Made by a program: the position numbers and the translations under genes
In this document: positions 9,474-18,828 of the stretch, piece by piece
Numbering within the stretch: position 1 is the stretch's first letter
Layout: every line of letters starts with the position of its first letter
Source of the DNA: Tuctoria greenei
Lineage: Eukaryota; Streptophyta; Magnoliopsida; Poales; Poaceae
Reading direction: 5' to 3'
DNA length: 64,000 nt
Assembly (NCBI GenBank): GCA_036927565.1
Contig: JAYESD010000001.1
Span: 264,999,560 to 265,063,559, forward strand
Notes under the pieces: model-generated
What the model saw: the letters and a program-made list of their open reading frames with translations, nothing else
What the model was told of the DNA's origin: nothing
Database searches by the model: none

Positions 9474-10799
9474 GAAGGAGCCTGTAACGCAAGCACCAAG
9501 CCTCCTGTCCCAGACCAAGCCATGGACCTCTCTCAGGAGGGCTCCGAGAGCTAAGAAATCGCCAGCCCCCAGCCCCAGAGTATGATGCAGGTCCCGGGAG
9601 CCAGGAACCCCAGGACCTGGATCCAACGCAGGGAGCACCAGACCTCTCGGATAGAGTCCGGAGCACTCAAAGGCCGGTCTACTACATCAGCGAAGTCCTC
9701 CATGAGGCAAAGAAAAGGTATCAGGAGATACATAAGCTGCTGTACGCTGTGCTGATAGCATCGAGGAAGCTCTGACACTACTTTCAGGGCCATAAGGTCT
9801 CAGTGGTCACCTCCTTCCACTGAAAACGGTCCTCCACAGTACTAATGCTACCGACAACATCGCCAAGTGGGCAGCTAAGCTAGTGGAGTTCGAGATCGAG
9901 TTCCTTCCTCAACATGTGGTCAAAAGCCAGGCCCTGGCAGATTTCCTGGCCGAGTGGACTCCATCGCCTGGCAACCCCGAAAGCCCAGTCAGCGGAGACA
10001 TAGTGTCCGGGGCACCGGTTTTCACTGAAACCCCGTGGATGCTTTACTTCGATGGTTCTGCCCGGAAACAGGGGGCCGGGGCCGGAGTGGTACTCATAGC
10101 TCCGACGGAGGAGCATTTCAAATATATGGTGCCTCTTGGCTTCAAAGCCACCATTAACATGGCAGAGTATGAGGCCCTCATCTACATACTGAAGACAGCA
10201 CTGACCCTCAATGTCCGCCAGCTCCTTGCCAAAGGTGATTCCCAGCTAGTTATCAAGCAAGTCAAAGGGGAGTGCAGTTGTAACGACCCCCAGCTGGCAG
10301 CATACTTGCTGCACATCAGGAAGCTAGAGAAAGATTTCGAGGTCCTGGATCTGTGCCATGTACTTCGAGCTGACAACTCAGTCATAGATGACCTGTCAAC
10401 AAAAGCCTCCACAGAGGCACCAGTGCCCGAAGGAGTCTTTGCAAGGACGTTATCGCGACCAACCACCCGAGCTGCCGAACTGGGTGAAGGGGGTGAAGTT
10501 AGCACCTCGAAGCTAGCAACCCCGATGGCTCTACCGTCATGGTGCCCGCCAAGGTTCCTATGCACCTCCAGCAGCTCCGAGCAGCTGGGCGCCCAAGAAC
10601 CAAAAGCTCAAGGAGGTCCCAATGCATGGATGTCGGAGGTCCGGGACTACTTGAAAGACAACTACCTTGCCGAAGAACGTGCCCTGGCAAAGCGGATTGC
10701 GCGGATGGCTAAAAGATACACGCTGGTAGAGGGGGATCTCTACTGGCGTGGCGCCAACGGCACCTACTGCGCTACATTACCCGGGAGGAGGGCTGCGAC
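9474..10799 (+). pseudogene. pol: C RNase H region (native RNase H remnant plus archaeal-type RNase H)
   Basis: Bases 9474-9880 hold a badly frameshifted native RNase H; YYISEVLHEAKK-like and LLYAVLIAS-like words are visible in shifting frames near 9680-9770. From 9883 an open frame encodes VVKSQALADFLAEWTPS and then a second RNase H fold: WMLYFDGSARKQGAGAGVV, INMAEYEALIYILKTAL, AKGDSQLVIKQVKGECSC and a C-terminal DDLSTKAS. Tat-lineage elements are known to carry such an additional archaeal-type RNase H after the native one. The frame runs on through a linker (SEVRDYLKDN) to YTLVEGDLYWRG at the integrase start. It stops near 10807, a frameshift before the integrase ORF. Confidence 0.82.
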
Positions 10800-11861
10800 T
10801 TGCTCGTAGAAATCCATGGAGGTGAGTGCGGGAACCACACATTGGCCCGCACGCTGGTCGGCAAAGCCTTTCGGCACGGCTTCTACTGGCCCACAACACT
10901 CCAGGATGCCGCTGACATGGTTAAGAGATGTAAGGCATGCCAGTTCCATGCCAAGCAGATCCACACACTAGCTCAAGCGCTGCAGATGATCCCTCCCTCG
11001 TGGCCATTCGCCGTGTGGGAACTGGACATCCTGGGACCTTTCCCAAGAGCCGTCGGAGGATTCCGGCACCTCTATGTCACTGTAGATAAGTTCACCAAAT
11101 GGCCAGAAGCCACCCCAATCGTCACTATTAACAAGCAGTCCGCAGTGAAGTTCATCAAGTCAATCGTCTACAGGTTTGGGGTCCTGAACAGAACCATCAC
11201 TGATAACGGGACCCAATTCACGAGTGCGGCATTCCAAGAATACTGTGAGTACCTTGGAATCCAAGTTTGTTATGCCTCTGTCGCCCATCCCGAGAGCAAT
11301 GGGCAGGTAGAAAGGGCAAACGCCGAGATTCTCAAGGGCCTCCGGACTTGTACATACTCAAGCCTCGAGAAGCATGGTGCAAACTGGGTGGATGAGCTAC
11401 CATATGCGCTGTGGGCTAGCTGGACATCAACAAGCCGGGCTACGGGAGAAACGCCCTACTTCCTGGTGTACGAGGCGGAGGTCGTCCTTCCCCCAGAGAT
11501 CACCATGCCCCCCCTCCGTGTCCGGATGTATGACGAAGCCACGCAGGACCAGTTCCGGCGTGAAGATATGGACCTCGTCGACGAGGGACGCGTACGAGCT
11601 GCCCTCCAAAATGCACGGTACAGGCAAGCGCTTCGACGCTACCATCAGCGGACCATGCGCAATAGGGACCTCAAGGTGAACGACCTGGTCCTGCGACGTC
11701 TGCTTTCCCGTGAAGGGACAAACAAACTCTCCCCCAAGTGGGAGGGTCCCTTCTGGGTTACAGAGGTTTGTCGTCCAGGGTGTGTTTGCCTAGCTACGGA
11801 GGATGGGCAACTGGTACCCAACCCTTGGAATATTAAACACCTCCGTAAGTTCTATCCATAG
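10800..11861 (+). CDS. pol: C integrase, long intact frame
   Basis: A 353-codon open frame covers most of the integrase. It has HGGECGNH with CKACQFHAKQ (zinc-binding HHCC), first catalytic Asp in ELDILGPFPRA (11025-11027), second in ITDNGTQF (11202-11204), and Glu in NGQVERANAE. The C-terminal part has LPPEITMPPLRV and ends NPWNIKHLRKFYP. It lacks a chromodomain, as expected for Tat. Its N-terminal codons are in the previous frame because of a frameshift near 10795, so it is a pol fragment rather than a free-standing gene. It is the best-preserved domain of C. Confidence 0.85.
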   Translation: MLVEIHGGECGNHTLARTLVGKAFRHGFYWPTTLQDAADMVKRCKACQFHAKQIHTLAQALQMIPPSWPFAVWELDILGPFPRAVGGFRHLYVTVDKFTKWPEATPIVTINKQSAVKFIKSIVYRFGVLNRTITDNGTQFTSAAFQEYCEYLGIQVCYASVAHPESNGQVERANAEILKGLRTCTYSSLEKHGANWVDELPYALWASWTSTSRATGETPYFLVYEAEVVLPPEITMPPLRVRMYDEATQDQFRREDMDLVDEGRVRAALQNARYRQALRRYHQRTMRNRDLKVNDLVLRRLLSREGTNKLSPKWEGPFWVTEVCRPGCVCLATEDGQLVPNPWNIKHLRKFYP

Positions 11862-12469
11862 CCAGTGGAAGGGCATTCTATTTTTCTTTTGTTATAAAAT
11901 CGGCATGGTGTATAGAGACATCACTTGGGTTAACTAAGGCTGGGGAAATGAGCTCCGAGTGTCCGCATTGCTCGGCACGGTCCGGTACCCAGAGAAGGTA
12001 CACTCAGCTCCCTGTCGCCCGAGCCGGGTCATTACTCCTGTAAAGTCTGTTCTCTCCTATGAGCGTTATAATGAAAAAGTTGTTTGTCCTACCCTGAAAT
12101 GCCTTGTTCATTTGAAATTATCTTTAGTTCTTATGAATGATGTGACGCATTTGGCTCTTCACCTAGCGTGGGTGCGGTCAATCTTGCCTTCGTCTCTACA
12201 ATAGTGGGAGCGCTCTGTCCGTTTGCTGGTGGGTCACTTTGGGTACCTGCTAAAACCCCCCACAACGGCAACGGACCGTAAGGCAAGCGACACTAATAGA
12301 GCGTAGGTAAAAGATTGACTAGAGAGTGGAATTACCTTTTGTATGTCATGTGCACAGGTTTCTAAGGTACAACACTAAATAAAGCCATTCCCGTGATTCC
12401 AATGGTGAACGGACACTCCGCCTAGAGTAGGCTCGTGGGCCCACCGCTGGCACCGTCTACACCAACAAT
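11862..12469 (+). other. C spacer between integrase and tandem repeats
   Basis: There is no credible coding. It is the usual untranslated stretch downstream of pol in Tat elements, with weak similarity in composition and motifs to 33400-33880 of E. Nothing else was recognised. Confidence 0.5.
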
Positions 12470-12805
12470 GGGCGATGCCAGATCTCCTGAGCCCCAACAG
12501 TTACAGGAGACACAACGTCGACGTCCTACCGAGATCATGGGTGTTGTCGGATCTCCTAAAGCTCCGACAACCCCAGGGGGCCAGGCGGTGCGTGGCGTCT
12601 CCTACGAAGGTCATGGGCGTTGCCGGAGCTCCTAAGCTCTGACAATCCCAGGGGGGCCAGCGGTGGCGTCCCCTGAGAAGACCATGCATATTGGCGGAGC
12701 TCCTAAGGTGCGACAACCCCAGGGGGCCCGACGGTGGTGTCTTCTACGGAGACCACGAGTGTTGTGGAAGCTCCTGAGCTCCGACAACCCCAGGGGGCCG
12801 ATGTT
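12470..12805 (+). repeat. C tandem repeat, about 74-bp unit, five copies
   Basis: Units begin near 12476, 12548, 12622, 12694 and 12768 with variants of CGGAGCTCCTAAGCTCCGACAACCCC. Each contains a short inverted repeat (CGGAGCT…AGCTCCG). Related units occur at 33009-33250 in E. The array lies just 3' of the antisense ORF and could lie in its 3' untranslated region. Confidence 0.75.
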
Positions 12806-12973
12806 CCCAAAGCAAGTGCTAGTTCCTTTTGGTACATGTACACAATCAGAATTGCATACATCTACCAGGGAACAAGACACAAAATTTCAGAACCGAAGAT
12901 CAAGAGGACTTCATTCATTAAAAGATTATCTTACAAAGTTGGAGGCATACAGGGGGAGCGAGAAAAGAAAGGC

Positions 12974-15900
12974 CTAAGTCCTAAGGATAGCTGAGGCAAC
13001 GGCTTCGGCGGCCTCCTGAACACTCTCCCGGGCAGTGTCCAGCTCTGCCTCGATCGGCACTTCGACTGCTGGGCTCAGGGGGAAGTGGGGGTCCCGATTC
13101 CGGTAGCACGTTAACATGTATTTGACAACAGTATTGGTCAAGGACCTCCCCTCCGTTTCTAGCTGGTCAGCGACGATGTCGACCACAGCGTCAAACTTGC
13201 TGCCAACAGAGCCAAGAGACGCCAACGCGTCGTGTAGCTTCGGCATCGAGTGGGCCGGACGTACAGGGCTGAAGCCAAACTATGCCAGTGCTCCGTCCGT
13301 CCGCCCCAAGAAGTCCCACACTCGTTGGGACTCGGCCGCTCTTGAGCCCTGCAACTCTTCCAGAGCCCTCCTGGTGGTCGCCAGTTCCACACCCTCCTTT
13401 TTGAGGCGCTTGACCTCCTTGCCGTGCTGTTGGATGCTCTTGGCTAGCTGCCGCTCGCGATCAGTGAGCTCTGACTCCTTGACAAAGATACGGTTCCGAC
13501 ACTCCGCCAAGTCTTCCTCCCGGCCCCACACAGTATTTTCCCTGGCAGAGACGTCGGTCTCCGCTTGTTGAGGCTTTGCCCCCGTTTCCAGAGCCTGTCC
13601 GCCTCGAGCTTACACCACGCTTCAAACTGTTCGCGGCGGTCCGCCAAACTCTGCTCGCCCGCCGACAACTTCTTGGAGAGCTCCTCCTCTCTCTGACTCA
13701 GGTCCTCCAGCTTCTCGGCAAGGGCGGACTCATCCATGTCGAGCTTCTGGCGGGGCTTCTGGAGGGTATCGTGCTAGGCAGTTAAACCACCTTGGCGCTG
13801 GTCCGCGGCTCGGTGGCATTCCACAACTTCTTCATAGATCTTCCACGCCTTCTCGTTGAGAGCTTTGAGGGTAGCCTCTCTCGCGTTGAGAAGCCCACCT
13901 TGCTCGACCAGCCGGGTTTGCTCGCCCTTGACCCATTCTTCGCGTTGACGTAGCCTTCTACACTCCTCCTCCAGAGCCTTTAGGTTGTGTTCTAAGGACA
14001 CGACAACCTGTTTCAGGCTGGAGCGGGCATTGTTGATGGCCAGTTCTAGGGGAATGGGCACCGAACCAGACAGGAGCGTCCCTTCCCCCGTCTCCACCAG
14101 GACGTCCGGGAGGGGCTCCCCCTCGAAGGCGGTGGCACTTGTGGGCTCAAGGCGCCTGGGGCCACCATCAGACCCTCCAGTGCAATTGTAGGCGCTCCCG
14201 GTCCAGCCCTTGGCGCTCCCGACTCAGCCTCCGACATCAGAGAAGCGGGATGCAGGCCCGAAGCCTCCACGGCTTGGGGCGCGGACGCGGGCGCACTGGA
14301 CGCCACTGACTGAGGCGCTGGAGCCTCAACCACCATCGGAGCGGGAGCGGGTACTTCGATGACCGTCGCATCGGCCACCCCAACCTCTGCAGTAGTTGGC
14401 GTGGGGGCTGGCTCTTCGACCACCCTCGGCTCACTGACCGAAGCCTCTTCTGCATCTGGCATGGGGGCCAGCTCCTCAGCTACATCCAGTTGAGGCACGG
14501 GAATCTCCTCGGAAGATGGCGCAGGGGCTAATCCCTCGGTGGCCCCCAGCACTAGGGGTGGAGCTTCCGTCGACTCTTGAGCCGGGCTGGCGCTTGGCAC
14601 CCCTGTCGAGGCCTCGGGGGCCACTGGCTCCAGCACCAGAGCCCCAGCCGTCCCCGCGTCAACAGCCGGAGCCCACGGTTCAGGCGCAACCGCACCTGGG
14701 GTTGGAGCCGCCCTCGTGTTGTCCGGATCCTCCACATTCGTCTGGGCAGGTGCAGGATTCGAAGCTGAAGCGCCGACCTGCTCAACCTCCCGTGCCGCCG
14801 GAGGTGCGCTGGTTGTCTCCCCCTTCTTGGAAGCACTGTTCATCCAAGATAGAAACGTCAAAAGGTGACCTTGACCCAAAAAGAAATTAAATTAAGGGCT
14901 CAACTGCTTACCTTGGGAAGCCCCAAGTACCGCGGAGACTGAGTCTCTTGTGAGCAGGGCCGGAGCCAGGGCCCGAGGGACCCAACGTGGTCGGGGCCCC
15001 GGACCTCCCCGGAGCTAGAGCCGGAGCCTCTCTGGCCGGAGTGACCCCCGTTTGGGGGGTACCTCTGGAACTTGGTCTCATACTTGGTGCAGAGGCGGGA
15101 GGTGGACCCCCCGGAACTAGAGCTCGCCGGAGGTTCTGGAACTGGAAGAGAAGGCCCCCCGGAGGTACCCACGTGACTGCCGTCGCCTTGCACCAGCTTT
15201 CTCTTCCGACTAGAGGGTTCCATCAGAGCCTCGCCCTTGTCGGAGCTAGGAACTTCACCACCCCGGATCGGGGGAGTGAGAGCTGACCCCCCAGAGGCCC
15301 CATATGCGGTGGTTGCGAGGGGAGCCTGCCTCGTCGCGACCCCAATGTCATCCAACCTCGACATTAGCTTTCGGAGCTCCCGACAGAACTCGGGAACTAG
15401 ATTCAGGGGTGGAAGGGACTCTGGAGGTGCCAGGGAGCCAAGCGAGATACCGGGTTTGCTTTGGAACTTCTTCAGCAGCTCCTTCAGTGCTTCATCCTTC
15501 ACTTGGGTGTCAGCATCACGCGGTGTAAATGTCCATGCCGTCTGTTCCGTGAACTTCAGAGGCGCCCAGTTGTTCCTCAGGAAGTTTCCAAAGACCATCT
15601 GGGGGGTTACTCCACCGGTGACGCAACCTTCGATCCTAGCCACAACGGGCTTGTACACTGCCGGCAGCTCCGGGACCTCGTTCCAGAGGTCGGTATCCAC
15701 GTTTGGGAGGCTCTCTGGTAGGTCCAGCTTCTCGTGCCTATCCACAGTGATGATCACCCACTCCTTCTTCCAATCGTCCCATTTACCGGAGGAGAAGGTG
15801 TCCAGGTACTTGAAGGGGCACCACTTCTGCTTCACGAAGTAGTACAGCCCCACCATCTCGTTCTCCTTTCCGGTGGTCTGCAATGTGAAAATGTTCCGGA

Positions 15901-16228
15901 AGAGTTCTAAACTGGGGCGCACCCCCACCCACATCTCGCAGAAGTGGACGAAGGTAGCGACCAGTAGAACTAAGTGGGGTCCGAGGAAATGCAGCTAGAT
16001 TCCGTAGAACTCCAGCAAGGTCATTAAGAAGGACGAGAAAGGGGGAAGCTGGCTGACCATGGCGTATCCTTGGAAGAAAACCATGTCGCCGACATTCTTC
16101 TTCTCGAAGGGAAGCTCCCCGAAGCGGATCTTGTCATTGAAGGAGTCATGGGACCACCCCATGTAAGCCCGAACCTTCTTCAGCTCCTTCCCAGTCTTGA
16201 TCTTGCTGGCGGGGAGGCCCAACTCCAT
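12974..16228 (-). pseudogene. C antisense ORF (putative gypsy-type transposon protein), two exons, coiled-coil C terminus
   Basis: The ATG at 16228 (MELGLPASKIKTGKELKKV) begins exon 1. It includes MGWSHDSFNDKIRFGELPF, MWVGVRPSLELFRNIF, GKWDDWKKEWVIITVD and GGVTPQMVFGNFLRNNW, the Transposase_28-like domain. Exon 1 ends at 14912 (AG/GTAAGC). Exon 2 starts at 14835 with a Pro/Ala/Glu-rich region, then a long heptad-rich segment (LKALEEECRRLRQREEWVK; KLEDLSQREEELSKKL) predicted as coiled coil. It ends AVASAILRT at 12974. A TAG at 15997-15995 replaces Gln in the GIQLH context, and frameshifts occur near 15010, 14090 and 13560. Function is unknown; the position matches antisense genes reported in Tat-lineage elements such as Grande. 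Confidence 0.8.
14836..14911 (-). other. Predicted 76-nt intron in C antisense ORF
   Basis: The minus strand reads CCCAAG/GTAAGC, a T-rich interior, then GGATGAACAG/TGCTTCC. With the reading frame used before the local frameshift, the junction is AG/T (phase 2) and continues into the exon 2 frame. X has a 77-nt counterpart in the same place and phase. The length is near the lower limit for plant introns. Confidence 0.65.
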
Positions 16229-16361
16229 GGCAACGAGATGAAGTACGGAAAAAGTGGCTGTGCGAGGGCTAGGGCTCAAAGCTGGAGGATGCGAGAAAGA
16301 CAGTGAGGTCTTGAGCGCAGGTGTAAGAAGAGGCGTGAGGAGCATGTGACCTGTGTTAGTC

Positions 16362-16380
16362 CCCTTCTTAAGTATATATC
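16362..16380 (-). promoter_or_regulatory. Putative promoter box of C antisense ORF
   Basis: The minus strand reads TATATACTTAAGAAGG, about 140 bases upstream of the ATG. It combines a TATA-like core with the CTTAAGAAGG box kept in X and E. Confidence 0.45.
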
Positions 16381-16709
16381 CGCGACATTTGAGTGGAAAC
16401 CGCAGGCACCATGATATTGGAGCTACTCGCACTACGACTAGTGGGTCAGAGTCTGATTCGGCGAGAATGCCGAGTAACCGCCTCGAGGCAGCCGCCCTCA
16501 TAGGCGGGAGTTAAAAACTGAAGGCGACAGCTTAATGGGCGCGAGGAACCGAAATGAAATTCGTATCGGGAACTGGCTGCCATTGATGGCACGATATCTG
16601 CAGACAGAGATTTTATCTGCCGCATTGAAGGGAAGCCCTTAAAGTCACAGCACGAGGATTCAAAATGGCCCCACCTCAGGTATACCCACTTAACCAAGGA
16701 AGTTCCTCC

Positions 16710-16731
16710 CTGAGATGTGCCCGGGGGCCAC
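16710..16731 (+). other. Polypurine tract of element C
   Basis: TGAGATGTGCCCGGGGGCCAC lies immediately before the 3' LTR start and matches the X arrangement. Confidence 0.6.
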
Positions 16732-17734
16732 TGTCGGTACCTGTCGAACTGGGTACCCCTAGATACAAGGAAGGAGGCACGTTGGGTCCCACCGCCCATG
16801 GGGGCGGGGCCCGACGTGGTCCTAGGGTGCCGCGTGGCGTGCGATATAGCCATGCCTCACTGCTGAGGGGAGGACCGATGCAGCCACGTGTCCTGCAGCT
16901 CCAGGTGCATCTCCCTCACGGAAGGGAGGTCCGACGCTGCCACGTGTCCCTCAGGTCTGGGTCCGCTGCCCCACCAAGGAGGAGCCCGATGTGCTCATCA
17001 GATCAGAAGCCCCGAACCTGCCTCCCTACAGGAAGAAGGTCCAGTGTAGCCACGTGTCCAGAAGCTCCGGGCCCAGCCGCACGGCAGAGGGAAGGTCCGG
17101 ACTCGCCACGTGGCAAGCATCGCTGCACCTAGCTCATCCTACGATAGTGGCAATAAAGTGGGACGAGCCCGGTGCACCTAAAGGGGAAAGACGTGCATGT
17201 TCCCAAGGCCAGTAGGAACTCGACTCATAAGTCAAAAGTCCTGTACCCAGCCCGTCGGTAACAGGCTGGCGCCGAACTACTACGTACAACGGGCGAATGA
17301 GAGGCCACGACAGGACGGACGGGACATGGCCTGCCATGATGAGGGGCTATGTGTAGCCCTGCAGCAGGGCATGGCAAGGCGGCACATTGAAGCCATTGTC
17401 AGGGGATAGCATTTACTCCCAAATATTAGAAGAGATTTGGAAGACCCAGGGCCACATGTCGGGCCCCGGGTCCCACTTATAAATCGCTCGACCTTAGACT
17501 ATAAAAGGACCGAGCGGCAACCAACTAGGGGAGGCTCGCTCAGACCCAAGCAATACAACAAAAACCACCGTGGAATAGGTTATTACGCTCAGGCGGCCCA
17601 AACCACGTAAATCCTTCGCGTTCATCATTCACTGCACTTGATCTTGTTAGGACTAGCCCCTCAAATATACATCAAACCTCCGCGGACTACACCCGAGTAG
17701 GTCCGGGGGAGGTGTCAGTTTAGACACCTCGACA
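16732..17734 (+). repeat. C 3' LTR
   Basis: It is 1003 bases against 1004 for the 5' copy, with about 77 substitutions by eye, mostly transitions, and one clear 1-bp indel. It ends ACACCTCGACA at 17734. Confidence 0.95.
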
Positions 17735-18181
17735 ACATCCCTTGTGGGTTTTGGCTGATTAATGAATAACCAATGAGATCCTAACAAAATTGTTGAGATG
17801 AGCGCAGGTTTTAAAGAAATAAGGAAGAAAGCACAAAAAGGAAAGAGAATGAGGATTTAAAAGGAAAAGAGCTTAGGAGCTGAAAAGATTAGATTATTTT
17901 GTTTGGAGTGTGTTTGAGAAATACACCCAAGAGCTCAAGTAGAAAATTGGTTGCATTCACTGCACATTTCACAGAAATCAACATATGCGAACTAGTCCAA
18001 TATACACTAGACTAGTCTGACATCTCTCTGACTAAAAACGAACAAGTCCTTCTCCAGTGCGGACTTGTCCGCATCCCTTCACATTTGCACAACACCAGAC
18101 AAGTCTGATATCAATCGGACTAGTCCGATAATCCTTTGACTAAAATCGGACAAGTCCTCTAAGATCAGACTTGTCTTTAGC
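17735..18181 (+). repeat. B 5' LTR, piece 2 (upstream U3)
   Basis: It is collinear with 56775-57223 of the B 3' LTR. It starts with the right target copy of C (ACATC) and ends with the left target copy of D (TTAGC, 18177-18181). From about 17990 it holds at least eight variants of GGACTAGTCC or GGACAAGTCC. Confidence 0.9.
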
Positions 18182-18329
18182 TGTAACACCCTCATTTTCA
18201 TGCATCATGCCCTACATACACTCGTATACATGTTTAACATTAACCCACAACTAGAGGAACAAATTTAAAATTGATTTGGAGCATTTAAAATTGATTTGGA
18301 ACAAACCGCACTTAAAATGCAGGAAAGTG

Positions 18330-18660
18330 CGTACTAGTCTGATTTTACTGAGGACTAGTCCGATTTCTCTCTGACTAAAAACGGACTTGTACATTTTTGC
18401 TGCGGACTAGCCCGATTTTTGGCACTGGAAACTTTCGGACTTGTCCGATTTTGTGCGGACTAGTCCGATATTCCATGAATCCTTGAAAAATTGCTAAGTC
18501 CTTGGACTTTTCCGGACTAGTCCGGTGTTCCATCGGACTTGTCCGATTTCCTCTCTGTTTAAAGTCAGACTTGTCCGATGTTTGGCCAGACTTGTCCGAT
18601 TTTCTCTCTGGACGACTTCGGACTAGTCCGGTCCTTTTCGGACTTGTCCGATATTTTATG
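18330..18660 (+). repeat. Palindrome array in D 5' LTR
   Basis: About 13 variants of CGGACTAGTCCGAT or CGGACTTGTCCGAT at 15-50 base spacing. The phrase TCTCTCTGACTAAAAACGGA between units recurs almost unchanged in the B LTR (about 18022-18045). The 3' LTR has the array at 25955-26270 with a short deletion that removes that phrase. Confidence 0.85.
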
Positions 18661-18817
18661 ACTCCGAGTTGATCTTTTGTTTTACGACTTGTTTCTCGGG
18701 TTTCACGTTAAGTGGGCCTAGGGACGTCGTGCCTAACTCTTTTAGAGCCCATGAGGGACTTTAAACCGGCCTCTACTCATCCCAAAACTCGAAATCCATC
18801 TAACCCTAGCCTCCACC

Positions 18818-18828
18818 TCTATATAAAC
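18818..18828 (+). promoter_or_regulatory. TATA box of D 5' LTR
   Basis: TCTATATAAAC followed by CAGCCCCACCCC; the 3' LTR copy is at 26430-26440. Confidence 0.65.

Larger units (their letters stand above)
4700..17734 (+). mobile_element. Element C: complete Tat-lineage Ty3/gypsy retrotransposon with antisense ORF
   Basis: The order is 5' LTR, PBS, gag, protease, RT, RNase H, archaeal-type RNase H, integrase, tandem-repeat spacer, antisense ORF, PPT, 3' LTR. It spans 13.0 kb. LTRs are 1004 and 1003 bases and both run TG…CA. The flanks are GCATC (4695-4699) and ACATC (17735-17739), one mismatch from a perfect 5-bp duplication. The interrupted sequence is the B LTR, which is seen uninterrupted at 56760-56790. 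About 77 LTR mismatches were counted by eye. Every coding region carries stops or frameshifts. Confidence 0.92.

Noticed and set aside
14516..15842. Plus-strand frames opposite the C antisense ORF
   Set aside because: GC-rich shadows without domains; the minus strand has the recognised family and splice signals.
17990..18660. Regularly spaced short palindromes as a CRISPR-like array
   Set aside because: Spacing is irregular, units are degenerate, the spacers are not unique, and this is plant LTR sequence.
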